From Rhodanobacter denitrificans (GTDB taxonomy: Bacteria; Pseudomonadota; Gammaproteobacteria; Xanthomonadales; Rhodanobacteraceae), in contig QFPO01000015.1 in NCBI GenBank assembly GCA_003241385.1, positions 8,228 through 72,227 of the forward strand: a DNA stretch of 64,000 nucleotides. Reading direction: 5' to 3'. The first letter of the stretch is position 1. Every line of letters begins with the position of its first letter. Position numbers and translations under genes: made by a program. Under the pieces are notes generated by a model that was given only the letters and a program-made list of their open reading frames with translations, was not told the DNA's origin and made no database searches. Positions 1-11,588 of the stretch are shown here, piece after piece.

Positions 1-1
1 C

Positions 2-145
2 GTCCGCCAGATCGCCGACCTCGACCGCGCCGACCGCGCCGCGCGGGCGGCCGACCCGGCCGCGGCACTGCTCGCGGCGCGCGGCCGGCTCGGGCCTTCG
101 GCGGCCTGGCGTGCCTGGCGCCTCGCGCGGCGCGGCGCGGTCTGA
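2..145 (+). CDS. C-terminal end of an unidentified protein (partial)
   Basis: This frame is open from the window edge to a TGA at 143-145 and encodes the last 47 residues of a protein. The tail is rich in Ala and Arg and ends in a basic, Trp-containing stretch (WRAWRLARRGAV). No family can be named from so short a piece. The codon pattern, with G or C in nearly every third position, matches the real genes of the window, which is why it is listed. The gene starts upstream of the window. Confidence 0.5.
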   Translation, partial: VRQIADLDRADRAARAADPAAALLAARGRLGPSAAWRAWRLARRGAV

Positions 146-220
146 GCGCCGGTCCGGGCGCTTGTCGGGCCGCCGAAGCGCGGCCATATGCTTAAGGCCT
201 TTCCTCATGCCGCGGCAAGC

Positions 221-248
221 AGCGGTTTAGCGAAACGCTAACGCCGCT
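221..248. terminator. Small hairpin after the partial upstream gene
   Basis: An inner stem TTAGCG/CGCTAA closes on AAA, and an outer stem AGCGG/CCGCT flanks it with a small internal bulge. There is no T-run, so it could be a weak terminator of the upstream gene or a leader structure of the oxidoreductase that starts at 346. Confidence 0.3.
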
Positions 249-345
249 CGTGCTGCCATTGCGGCCAGGCTCGTTTACGCTGCGCCGCAGCAGCGTCCGT
301 GCCGCGCCGCCGTGGCGGCCGGCGCCAGGTTCTTGGGGGGTGAAC

Positions 346-1821
346 ATGCCACGTATCGTCGTCATTGGAGGCGGGGCCGCCGGCTCCGCGCTGGTCGGCG
401 AGCTGCTGCGGCCGGGCCGCCCGACCGAGGCCGACATCGTCTGGCTGGTCGGCCAGCGCGCGCCGGGACGCGGCATCGCGTACTCGACCAGCGCCGATCA
501 CCATCTGCTGAACGTGCGCGCCGCCGGCATGGGACTGTTCGTCGACGACATCGGCGCATTCCTCAGGTACACCGCCGCGCGTGGCCTGCCGGTCAAGGGG
601 GCCGATTTCGTGCCGCGCTCGTGGTTCGGCGATTTCGTCGAATCCTCGCTGGCGCGGCTGGTCTCCGAATCGCGCCGACCCGGCCGGCTCAGCGTGCAGT
701 CGCACGAGGCCGTCGCGGTGCGCGGCGATGCGACGAGCGGCTACACCGTGACCACCGAGGACGGCGAGCGCTGGCGCGCCGACGCGGTCGTGCTCGCGGT
801 CGGCGCGTTGCCGCCCGCACCGCTCGCCGCGGTCGCGCCGGAGGCGCTGCGCAGCGGCGCCTACGTGACCGATCCGTGGCAATGGCCGACGCTGGCGCAG
901 GCGCCCGAGCGCGTCGTCGTCGTCGGCACCGGCCTGACCGCCGTGGACGTGCTGCTGAGCGCCTCGACGCTGTGGCCGCATGCGCAGCTGACCGCGATCT
1001 CGCGCCACGGCCAGCTGCCGCGCACGCATGCCAGCCATCCCGGCGAGCCGTACCCGCACCAGCAGGAGCTGATCGACGCATTCGAGGCCGAGCCGCGGAT
1101 CCGCGCCTGGCTGCGCACGGCGCGCACGACGCTGGCCGACGAGGACGTGGACTGGCGCGCCGTCGTCGACGGCCTGCGCGGTGCGACGCCGGGGCTGTGG
1201 CGGCAGCTCGACGGGACCGAGCGCGCGCGTTTCGTCCGCCATCTGCGCTGGTTGTGGGAGCCGATGCGCCATCGCATGCCGCCGCAGACCGCGACCGCGA
1301 TCGCGCGACTGCGCACGCAGGGGCGCCTGAAGATCGTCGCCGCACGCGTGCTCGCGGTCTCCGGCGAGGGGCCGCTGGACGTGCGGATCCGCCCGCGCGG
1401 CGGCGAGATCCAGCGCTCGCTGACCGCCGACCTGGTGATCCAGGCGACCGGCCTGACCACGCTGGCCGAGCAGACCTCGCACCGTCTGATCGGCCAGATG
1501 ATCGCCGAGGACGTGGTCCGGCCCGATCGGCTGGGCCTGGGCCTGTGCGCGGATGCGCAGGGCCGGTTGCGCGGCGCCGACGGTGGCGCGGCGCCGACGC
1601 TGCGCGCGATCGGCACACTGCTGCGCGGCGCGCTCTGGGAATGCAGCGGACTGCCGGAGATCCGCGCGATGGCGCGCGTGATCGCCGACGACCTCGCGCG
1701 CGAGCTGGCCGCGCCGGGCCGGCGGCGCCTCGGCGCGGTCACGACCGGTACGCCGGCCGACGACGGCAAGCGCCATCGCGGCTTCGACGCCGACCGCGAT
1801 TCCTCGCATTCAGGTCATTGA
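346..1821 (+). CDS. FAD/NAD(P)-binding oxidoreductase (NAD_binding_9-like)
   Basis: This 491-residue protein is a probable cytosolic flavoprotein. The N-terminus (IVVIGGGAAGSALV, about residues 4-17) is a classic Rossmann dinucleotide-binding motif, and a second one (VVVVGTGLTAVDVLL) lies near residue 190, so it should bind FAD and a nicotinamide nucleotide. The RGIAYST segment after the first strand is typical of the FAD-NAD(P)-binding family found in bacterial pathway-orphan oxidoreductases. The start at 346 is chosen over an in-frame ATG at 250 because a G-rich ribosome-binding stretch (GGGGGG) precedes it and the Rossmann motif begins at once. Substrate and pathway cannot be told from sequence. 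It stands alone in front of the tRNA cluster. Confidence 0.75.
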   Translation: MPRIVVIGGGAAGSALVGELLRPGRPTEADIVWLVGQRAPGRGIAYSTSADHHLLNVRAAGMGLFVDDIGAFLRYTAARGLPVKGADFVPRSWFGDFVESSLARLVSESRRPGRLSVQSHEAVAVRGDATSGYTVTTEDGERWRADAVVLAVGALPPAPLAAVAPEALRSGAYVTDPWQWPTLAQAPERVVVVGTGLTAVDVLLSASTLWPHAQLTAISRHGQLPRTHASHPGEPYPHQQELIDAFEAEPRIRAWLRTARTTLADEDVDWRAVVDGLRGATPGLWRQLDGTERARFVRHLRWLWEPMRHRMPPQTATAIARLRTQGRLKIVAARVLAVSGEGPLDVRIRPRGGEIQRSLTADLVIQATGLTTLAEQTSHRLIGQMIAEDVVRPDRLGLGLCADAQGRLRGADGGAAPTLRAIGTLLRGALWECSGLPEIRAMARVIADDLARELAAPGRRRLGAVTTGTPADDGKRHRGFDADRDSSHSGH

Positions 1822-1893
1822 CGCCGCGAGGCGGCCCCCTTACCATCTCGCGGCTTCGCGGCGCCTGTCCGTTGGCCGAAGGGCTGGAACCGG

Positions 1894-1970
1894 CGGGGTA
1901 TAGCGCAGTCTGGTAGCGCGCCTGCTTTGGGAGCAGGATGTCGGGGGTTCGAATCCCTCTACCCCGACCA
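1894..1970 (+). tRNA. tRNA-Pro (TGG)
   Basis: The acceptor stem CGGGGTA pairs with TACCCCG, followed by ACCA with CCA encoded. The anticodon loop TTTGGGA (1926-1932) reads TGG at 1928-1930. The T-loop is GTTCGAATC. It is the first of five tRNAs in a row. Confidence 0.96.
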
Positions 1971-1990
1971 TCCCGGGAAGGCCGTACGCT

Positions 1991-2067
1991 GCGCCCGTAG
2001 CTCAACCGGATAGAGCATCGGCCTTCTAAGCCGACGGTTGCAGGTTCGATTCCTGTCGGGCGCGCCA
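1991..2067 (+). tRNA. tRNA-Arg (TCT)
   Basis: The acceptor stem GCGCCCG pairs with CGGGCGC, followed by an encoded GCCA end. The anticodon TCT is at 2025-2027 in the loop between TCGGC and GCCGA. It lies 20 nt after tRNA-Pro, so the two are probably cotranscribed. Confidence 0.96.
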
Positions 2068-2151
2068 GCGCAGCGCCGGATCGGCGAAGCGTCGTCGTCG
2101 ACCCGGAGGCGCGACGGAGAGTGACGGCCAGGACGGTGTGTGCGGTGCAAT

Positions 2152-2229
2152 GGTGGGCGTAGCTCAGCTGGTTAGAGTACCGGATTGTGATTCCGGTTGT
2201 CGGGGGTTCGAATCCCCTCGCTCACCCCA
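2152..2229 (+). tRNA. tRNA-His (GTG)
   Basis: The acceptor stem GTGGGCG (2153-2159) pairs with CGCTCAC. An extra 5' G at 2152 faces C2226, the G-1:C73 identity pair of bacterial tRNA-His, and CCA is encoded. The anticodon GTG sits in the loop of the CCGGA/TCCGG stem. Confidence 0.96.
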
Positions 2230-2244
2230 TATTTCTGGAAGAAA

Positions 2245-2263
2245 CCGCGCGATGCGGGTTTTT
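2245..2263 (+). terminator. Weak terminator-like hairpin between tRNA-His and tRNA-Lys
   Basis: A short stem CCGC/GCGG is followed by G and a run of five T. It may end the Pro-Arg-His transcript, with tRNA-Lys and tRNA-Leu then having their own promoter in the relatively AT-rich stretch 2264-2300. Confidence 0.4.
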
Positions 2264-2300
2264 CCCGGCGACACAATTTGCTAGACTTTCCGATCTGTTT

Positions 2301-2376
2301 GGGTCGTTAGCTCAGTTGGTAGAGCAGTTGACTCTTAATCAATAGGTCGTAGGTTCGAATCCTACACGACCCACCA
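2301..2376 (+). tRNA. tRNA-Lys (CTT)
   Basis: The acceptor stem GGGTCGT pairs with ACGACCC, followed by ACCA. The anticodon loop CTCTTAA reads CTT. It closely resembles the enterobacterial tRNA-Lys except for the C at the wobble position. Confidence 0.96.
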
Positions 2377-2404
2377 AACAGCCCCGGGTTGACCCAGGCA
2401 ACAT

Positions 2405-2489
2405 GCGAATGTGGCGGAACTGGTAGACGCGCTGGATTTAGGTTCCAGTGGGGCAACCCGTGAGAGTTCGAGTCTCTCCTTTCGCACCA
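2405..2489 (+). tRNA. tRNA-Leu (TAG)
   Basis: This 85-nt class II tRNA has a long variable arm (GTGGGGCAACCCGT). The anticodon TAG lies in the loop of the CTGGA/TCCAG stem, and CCA is encoded. The acceptor stem GCGAATG/CTTTCGC carries a T-T mismatch at the sixth pair. It lies 166 nt upstream of tig. Confidence 0.95.
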
Positions 2490-2655
2490 GCTGGTGTCGG
2501 GCAGGCTCCCACCGCTCACGCGACGCCTCTTCGCGTACTCCTTCTACGTAACGCTCCGTTCGCTGGCCGGATCGAGGCCGGGATCGTATTCCGCGTGCGC
2601 GGCCGCCGTGGCCGTGCCGTAGCTGTCAGAACGAGCGTTCGCGTAAGGAGCATAC

Positions 2656-3933
2656 ATGCAAGTTTCGGTTGAGAACGTAGGCAAGCTGGGCCGCAAGCTC
2701 GTCGTGAGACTGCCGGCCGATCGCCTGGAAGACACCGTCCGCAACCGGATCCAGGAGATGACGCGCTCGGCGCGCATCAAGGGTTTCCGCCCCGGCAAGG
2801 TGCCGCAGAAGGTCATCGAGCAGCGCTTCGGCGCGCAGCTGCGCAACGAGGTGCTGTCCGATCTGATCGGCTCGAGCTTCCAGGAAGCGGTGACCCAGGA
2901 GAACCTGCGTCCGGCCGTGCAGCCGTCGATCTCGACCACCGGCCGTCCGGCCGACGGCCAGATCGAGTACACGGCCGAGTTCGAGGTCGTGCCGGAGATC
3001 GGCACGATCGACGTGGCTGCGCTCGAGATCACGCGCACCACCGCGAGCGTGACCGACGAGGACATCGACCAGATGATCGAGACCCTGCGTCAGCAGCGCC
3101 GCAGCTGGACGCCGGTCGAGCGCGCCGCCGAGAGCGGCGACATGGCGCTGTTCGAGTTCTCGGCCGAGGGCGAGGGCTTTCGCCATCCGGCCAGCGGCGC
3201 CGACCGCATGGGCACGATCATCGGCTCCAACGCGCTGCCGGCGGCGCTCGAGTCGGCGCTGATCGGCCGGTCGGTCGACGCCGAGTTTGACGTCGACGTC
3301 GACTTCCCGGCCGATTTCCGCGAGACCGCGCTGGCCGGCAAGTCGGCCAAGGTCCACGTCCGCGTCGTGCGCGTGCAGGCGCCGCAGGTGCCGGACGTCG
3401 ACGACGCGTTCATCGCCGCGTTCGGCGTGCGCGAGGGCGGTCTGGCGCGGTTCCGCGACGACGTCCGCGCCAATCTGCAGCGCGAGCTCGACGGCGTGCT
3501 GATGAACCGGCTCAAGGCCGCGACGATCGACAAGCTGCTCGCCGCGCATGCGGACCTGGAGCTGCCGCAGTCGCTGATCGACGGTGAGGCGCGCCTGCTC
3601 GCCAACCAGGCCCGCGTACCGGCCGACCAGTCGGCCGAGGCGTTCGCGCCGGCGGCCCGGCGCCGCGTCGCGGCCGGCCTGCTGCTGGCCGAGATCGCGC
3701 GTCAGAACCAGATCAGCGTCGAGCCGCGCCGGGTGCGCGAGGCGCTGGCGACGATCGCCTCGACCTACGAGGAACCGCAGCAGGTCATTGAACTCTACAG
3801 CCGCGATCCCCAGTTGATGGGCGGTCTGCAAAGCCGCGTGCTCGAGGATCAGGTCGTCGAGTGGATCGCCGACCGTGCCAAGGTCACCGAGCAGCCGCTG
3901 AGCTTCAACGAAGTCATGCGTCCGGGCGCCTGA
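2656..3933 (+). CDS. tig: Trigger factor, ribosome-bound chaperone
   Basis: Trigger factor binds the ribosome next to the peptide exit tunnel and shields nascent chains; it also has peptidyl-prolyl isomerase activity. The 425-residue length fits the family. The ribosome-docking signature GFRPGKVP lies near residues 42-50. The FKBP-like isomerase domain follows at roughly 150-245, and the C-terminal arms form the chaperone cradle. The start at 2656 has a good ribosome-binding site (AAGGAG, about 2645). It heads the conserved tig-clpP-clpX-lon order, with clpP 25 nt downstream. Confidence 0.97.
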   Translation: MQVSVENVGKLGRKLVVRLPADRLEDTVRNRIQEMTRSARIKGFRPGKVPQKVIEQRFGAQLRNEVLSDLIGSSFQEAVTQENLRPAVQPSISTTGRPADGQIEYTAEFEVVPEIGTIDVAALEITRTTASVTDEDIDQMIETLRQQRRSWTPVERAAESGDMALFEFSAEGEGFRHPASGADRMGTIIGSNALPAALESALIGRSVDAEFDVDVDFPADFRETALAGKSAKVHVRVVRVQAPQVPDVDDAFIAAFGVREGGLARFRDDVRANLQRELDGVLMNRLKAATIDKLLAAHADLELPQSLIDGEARLLANQARVPADQSAEAFAPAARRRVAAGLLLAEIARQNQISVEPRRVREALATIASTYEEPQQVIELYSRDPQLMGGLQSRVLEDQVVEWIADRAKVTEQPLSFNEVMRPGA

Positions 3934-3958
3934 GCCCGGGCGTCACTGGAGGTCGCAC

Positions 3959-4588
3959 ATGTCGCAGCATTCACCCGCCCAGGGCCTCAATCTGGTCCCG
4001 ATGGTGGTCGAGCAGACCTCGCGTGGCGAGCGCGCCTACGATATCTATTCGCGCCTGCTCAAGGAGCGGCTGATCTTCCTGGTCGGCCCGGTCGACGACT
4101 ACGTCGCCAACGTCGTCGTCGCGCAGTTGCTGTTCCTTGAGTCGGAGAACCCGGACAAGGACATCAACCTGTACATCAACAGCCCCGGCGGTTCGGTGAC
4201 GGCGGGACTGGCGATCTACGACACGATGCGCTTCCTGAAGCCGGATGTCAGCACGATGGTGATCGGCCAGGCCGCGAGCATGGGCGCGTTCCTGCTCGCC
4301 GCCGGCACCAAGGGCAAGCGCTACGCCTTGCCCAATTCGCGCGTGATGATCCATCAGCCGCACGGCGGTGCGCAGGGCCAGGCCACCGACATCGAGATCC
4401 AGGCGCGCGAGATCCTGTATCTGCGCAAGCGCCTGAACGAGGAGCTCGCGGCCAATACCGGGCAGTCGCTGGAGCGGATCGAGCGCGATGTCGAGCGCGA
4501 TCTGTTCTTCAACGCCGAAGACGCCAAGGGCTACGGCCTGATCGACGCGGTGCTGCAGAAACGGCCGGTCGAAGCGACGCCGGGCTGA
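3959..4588 (+). CDS. clpP: ATP-dependent Clp protease proteolytic subunit
   Basis: ClpP forms the two-ring, 14-subunit serine protease chamber fed by ClpX or ClpA. All three catalytic residues are visible: Ser107 in GQAASMGA, His132 in MIHQPHGG and Asp181 in ERDLFF. The 209-residue length and a short N-terminal propeptide before LVPMVVEQT are normal. An AGGTCG ribosome-binding stretch precedes the ATG. It lies 25 nt after tig and probably shares its transcript. Confidence 0.98.
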   Translation: MSQHSPAQGLNLVPMVVEQTSRGERAYDIYSRLLKERLIFLVGPVDDYVANVVVAQLLFLESENPDKDINLYINSPGGSVTAGLAIYDTMRFLKPDVSTMVIGQAASMGAFLLAAGTKGKRYALPNSRVMIHQPHGGAQGQATDIEIQAREILYLRKRLNEELAANTGQSLERIERDVERDLFFNAEDAKGYGLIDAVLQKRPVEATPG

Positions 4589-4616
4589 GCAGTCCGGCAT
4601 CTCCCAAGCGGTTCAC

Positions 4617-4650
4617 GCACGCCCGTTCAGCTCCGCTGAGCGGCGCGTGC
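4617..4650 (+). terminator. Strong hairpin between clpP and clpX (attenuator or terminator)
   Basis: GCACGC-CCGTTCAGC and GCTGAGCGG-C-GCGTGC form a stem of about 15 pairs (one G-T pair, one bulged C) closed by a TCC loop. No T-run follows directly, so partial read-through into clpX is likely. It may set the ratio of ClpP to ClpX. Confidence 0.5.
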
Positions 4651-4699
4651 GCGCTGTGTTATTCTCGGGGCGCAACACCCCACCTTGCAGAGGCGGAAC

Positions 4700-5977
<1,278 letters not shown>

Positions 5978-6025
5978 CCCGCGGGCGCGCGCCGTTGCAA
6001 TACGACGCAGCGCCCTCACTTGACC

Positions 6026-6055
6026 CAACGGCAGCGTGAGTTCACGCTGCCGTTG
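6026..6055. terminator. Perfect 14-bp hairpin between clpX and lon
   Basis: CAACGGCAGCGTGA and its exact complement are separated by only GT, so the real loop is about 4-6 nt. The sequence then runs into CCGTTTCC. It probably terminates clpX in part, and it lies just before the lon leader. Confidence 0.6.
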
Positions 6056-6095
6056 CCGTTTCCGCGGCAACGAAATTCATCGCTCAGGATCGAAG

Positions 6096-8585
<2,490 letters not shown>

Positions 8586-8610
8586 GGCGAGCCGTTCTCC
8601 CGATGTGACC

Positions 8611-8640
8611 GACTGCGCCGGCCCTGAGGCCGGCGCAGTC
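8611..8640 (+). terminator. lon terminator
   Basis: GACTGCGCCGGCC and its perfect complement are joined by a CTGA loop, followed by GTTTCGG. The 13-bp GC-rich stem lies 25 nt after the lon stop. Confidence 0.75.
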
Positions 8641-8854
8641 GTTTCGGGCCGGGGTAGGAAGGCCGCGGCCGGTGCACCGCGCGCGGGGGACGCAACCCGG
8701 TCTCGTGCCGAGCCGGTTCTCGGTGGGGGCCGTGCAGATGCCGCTGCGGCAGTGCCCACCTTGCGAAAAATGCCGCGTACGACGCCTCCGCAAGCAGCAT
8801 TGTCAAGCATCGGAAACCGTTCTTCACGGTCGAAAAAGTCCGCAAAGCCTTTTA

Positions 8855-8883
8855 TTGCCTGGCCTCTGGGCCGCTGGTATAAA
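8855..8883 (+). promoter_or_regulatory. Probable sigma70 promoter of the HU gene
   Basis: TTGCCT (8855-8860), a 17-nt spacer and TATAAA (8878-8883) give one mismatch from consensus in each box. The expected start is near 8890, about 145 nt before the HU start codon. The rest of the 451-nt gap 8586-9036 holds the lon terminator, this promoter and the leader hairpin at 8900; nothing else is recognised there. Confidence 0.65.
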
Positions 8884-8899
8884 GGGGCCGCCGCGACCG

Positions 8900-8925
8900 G
8901 GGCCGCCTCAGAGGCGGCCCGTTTT
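8900..8925 (+). terminator. Terminator-like hairpin in the HU leader
   Basis: GGGCCGCC (8900-8907) pairs with GGCGGCCC (8913-8920) around a TCAGA loop, followed by G and four T. It lies about 10-30 nt after the expected transcription start, so it could act as an attenuator or a protective 5' stem. Confidence 0.5.
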
Positions 8926-9036
8926 CGCGGGTCAGCGTTCCATGCGTGCTGAAGATGCCCGCCTCCGGCGATGCGCGTGATTCGCTTCCCAATCCTATGC
9001 GTTCGGGCCGCTGTTCCACGAGGGAGTGACATCTCA

Positions 9037-9309
9037 ATGAACAAAGCTGAATTCGTTTCCGCAGTTGCTGAAGCTGCCGGCCTGTCGAAGGCCGACGGCG
9101 AGCGCGCTGTCGAAGCGGTTTTCAAGGTCGTCAAGAAGGCACTGAAGGCTGGCGACAGCGTGTCCCTCGTCGGCTTCGGTACGTTCCAGGTCCGCAAGCG
9201 CGCCGCGCGCAGCGGCCGCAATCCGCGTACCGGCGATACGATCAAGATCAAGGCGTCGAAGGTGCCGTCGTTCAAGGCCGGCAAGGCGCTCAAGGACGCG
9301 TTGAACTGA
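9037..9309 (+). CDS. hupB: Nucleoid-associated protein HU (beta type)
   Basis: HU is a small dimeric DNA-bending protein that compacts the nucleoid. The 90-residue sequence shows the family signature GFGTFQVRKRAARSGRNP and the DNA-binding arm RNPRTGDTIKIKA. The start MNKAEF is typical, with an AGGGAG ribosome-binding site about 15 nt upstream. It sits between lon and ppiD as in enterobacteria. A promoter and a leader hairpin precede it. Confidence 0.98.
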   Translation: MNKAEFVSAVAEAAGLSKADGERAVEAVFKVVKKALKAGDSVSLVGFGTFQVRKRAARSGRNPRTGDTIKIKASKVPSFKAGKALKDALN

Positions 9310-9321
9310 AGACGCTTCGCC

Positions 9322-9396
9322 GGGTGCTTAGCTCAGCGGTAGAGCGTCGCCCTTACAAGGCGAGGGTCGGGGGTTCGATCCCCTCAGCACCCACCA
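9322..9396 (+). tRNA. tRNA-Val (TAC)
   Basis: The acceptor stem GGGTGCT pairs with AGCACCC, followed by ACCA. The anticodon TAC lies in loop CTTACAA between TCGCC and GGCGA. It begins 12 nt after the HU stop codon and may be processed from the HU transcript. Confidence 0.96.
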
Positions 9397-9490
9397 TCCG
9401 GTGGAAGGGCGGTCCGGGCGGTTAGAATAGCCGCCCTCCAGAACGGGAGCGGGCCTGTTCTGTCCCCGTTTTTCACCGCCACCGTCCAGC

Positions 9491-9519
9491 AGGGCGCCCG
9501 CGAGGCGCCCTTGCTTTTT
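9491..9519 (+). terminator. Rho-independent terminator before ppiD
   Basis: AGGGCGCC/GGCGCCCT around a CGCGA loop is followed by TGC and five T. It would end the HU/tRNA-Val transcript 32 nt before ppiD, or attenuate ppiD. Confidence 0.75.
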
Positions 9520-9550
9520 AGCAAGTCAAGAAAAGAAACGGACTACTTCC

Positions 9551-11464
9551 ATGCTGTCGAGACTGCGCACCATTTTGAAGAGCTGGGTCGGCATCGCCGT
9601 GCTCGGCCTGATCCTGATCGGCTTCTCGTTCTTCGGAATCGAGTCGTACTTCGTGTCCCAGAGCGACGCCAGCGTCGCGCGGATCGGCGATCAGGAGATC
9701 AGCCAGGATCAGTTCCGCGACCGTTTCAACGACTATCGCCAGAACATGATCCGCCAGCAGGGCGAAGGGTTCGACAGCCGCCTGCTCGATTCGCCGCTGG
9801 TCCGGCGCCAGGTGCTCGACTCGATGATCGACGAGCGCATCGTGCTCGACGCCAACGAGAAGCTCGGCGTGCGCGTGCCCGACACGCGCGTGCGCGAGGC
9901 GATCATGGAGATTCCGGCGTTCCAGCGCGACGGCAAATTCGATCCGGAGCAGTACCGCGCTCTGCTCGGCATGCAGGGCATGAGCTCGCGCGCACTCGAG
10001 CAGGACATCCGCACCTCGATCGCGACGCGCGAGCTGCCGATGAGCCTGTACGCGACCAGCTTCGTGACCGACGCGCAGGTCGAGACCTATCTGCGGCTGC
10101 GCGAGCAGAAGCGCGATTTCAGCTTCGTGCGCCTCGACAAGCCGGCCACCACCGACGACAGCGTGTCCGACGAGGAGATCAAGACCTTCTACGACGCGCA
10201 TCAGTCCGACTACATGAATCCCGAGCAGGTCGCGCTGGAATATCTGGAGCTCGACGCGGCCCAGCTGAAGGTCGATCTGGACCCGAGCGAGTCGGTGCTG
10301 CGCGAGCGCTACGAGAACGAGAAGGCACGCTTCACGACCGAGGAGCAGCGGCTCGCCTCGCACATCCTCGTCAAGGTCGGCGGCAGCGGTGGTCCGGACG
10401 ACCAGAAGCAGGCGCTGAGCAAGGCCGAGGACATCGTCAAGCGGCTGCGCGAAGGCGCGACGTTCGCCGACGTCGCCAAGCAGGAATCGGACGACCTCGG
10501 CTCGCGCAACCAGGGCGGCGACCTCGGCTGGCTCGAGAAGGGCATGACCGATCCGGCGTTCGAGACCGCGCTGTTCGCGCTGGCGCCCAAGACCGTGTCC
10601 GATCCAGTGCTCGGCAGCGACGGCTACCACATCATCGAGCTGCGCGACACGCGCCCAGGCGACGTGCGCAGCTTCGAGGAGGTCCGCGCCGATCTCGCCG
10701 CCGAGTACGCCGAGACCGAACGCGAACGCGTCTACAACGAGAAGTCCGGCCGTCTGGTCGACCTCGTCTACCAGGATCCGTCCTCGCTGCAGAACGCGGC
10801 ACAGGAGGTCGGCCTCGAGGTCGGCCGGACCGGCTTGTTCTCGCGCGAAGGTGCGGCCGAGGGCATCGGCGCCAATCCGGCCGTGGCGCGTGCGGCGTTC
10901 TCCGATGCGGTGCTGGTCGAAGGCCACAACTCCGAGGCGATCGATCTGGGCCCCAACCACATCGCATTCGTGCGCCTCGCCGAGCGCAAGCCGGCCGAGG
11001 CCAAGCCGCTCGCCGAAGTCAGCGCGCAGATCAAGGAGCGCATCGTGGCCGAGCGCGTCGCCGCCGCGGCCAGGCAGCGCGCCGACGAGCTGTTCGCGCG
11101 CATCGAGAAGGGCGAGTCGCTGTCGGCGCTGGCCGGCGAACTCAAGCTCGAGGTCAGCGAGCAGAAGGCGATCGGCCGCAATGCCGTGAACCTCGACGCG
11201 GCGCTGGTCCAGGCGGTGTTCGCGATGCCGCGTATCGAAGAAGGCAAGCCGGCGTTCCGCTCGGTCGCGCTCGGCGACGACGCCTACGCGCTGGTCCAGC
11301 TCGACAAGGTCGTCGACGGCGATCCGTCGGCGCTCGACGCGGCCACGCGCGAGGCGGCACGCACGACGCTGCAGCAGGGGCAGGGCTATCTGACGACGCA
11401 GGACTTCGTCGCCGCGCTGCGCAGCGAGGTCAAGCCGGTCATCAACGAAAAGAATCTCAACTGA
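9551..11464 (+). CDS. ppiD: PpiD-type periplasmic chaperone / peptidyl-prolyl isomerase
   Basis: PpiD is an inner-membrane-anchored chaperone near the Sec translocon that helps proteins emerging into the periplasm. The 637-residue chain begins with a short cytosolic tail and one membrane segment (WVGIAVLGLILIGFSFFGI, residues 12-30). A SurA-N-like chaperone region follows. A parvulin (rotamase) domain lies near residues 265-365, visible as LASHILVKVGG and DLGWLEKGMTDPAFETALF. The length matches the family. The lon-hup-ppiD order is ancestral in gammaproteobacteria. The catalytic competence of the parvulin domain is uncertain, as in E. coli PpiD. Confidence 0.95.
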   Translation: MLSRLRTILKSWVGIAVLGLILIGFSFFGIESYFVSQSDASVARIGDQEISQDQFRDRFNDYRQNMIRQQGEGFDSRLLDSPLVRRQVLDSMIDERIVLDANEKLGVRVPDTRVREAIMEIPAFQRDGKFDPEQYRALLGMQGMSSRALEQDIRTSIATRELPMSLYATSFVTDAQVETYLRLREQKRDFSFVRLDKPATTDDSVSDEEIKTFYDAHQSDYMNPEQVALEYLELDAAQLKVDLDPSESVLRERYENEKARFTTEEQRLASHILVKVGGSGGPDDQKQALSKAEDIVKRLREGATFADVAKQESDDLGSRNQGGDLGWLEKGMTDPAFETALFALAPKTVSDPVLGSDGYHIIELRDTRPGDVRSFEEVRADLAAEYAETERERVYNEKSGRLVDLVYQDPSSLQNAAQEVGLEVGRTGLFSREGAAEGIGANPAVARAAFSDAVLVEGHNSEAIDLGPNHIAFVRLAERKPAEAKPLAEVSAQIKERIVAERVAAAARQRADELFARIEKGESLSALAGELKLEVSEQKAIGRNAVNLDAALVQAVFAMPRIEEGKPAFRSVALGDDAYALVQLDKVVDGDPSALDAATREAARTTLQQGQGYLTTQDFVAALRSEVKPVINEKNLN

Positions 11465-11488
11465 TCTCGCACGCTTCGACGTGCTCCG

Positions 11489-11514
11489 AAAAGGCCGCCC
11501 ATGGGCGGCCTTTT
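11489..11514. terminator. ppiD terminator (bidirectional)
   Basis: AAAAGGCCGCC and GGCGGCCTTTT pair around CATG, with T-rich sequence on the + strand (TTTTCTTT) and A-rich sequence on the other side. It lies 25 nt after the ppiD stop. Confidence 0.85.
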
Positions 11515-11588
11515 CTTTGGTTCTGCTCCACGGCACTCGCCGCGGCCGTTCTCGCTCGCGTCGGGTACTCCGCTCTCGCTGTTGCTCT

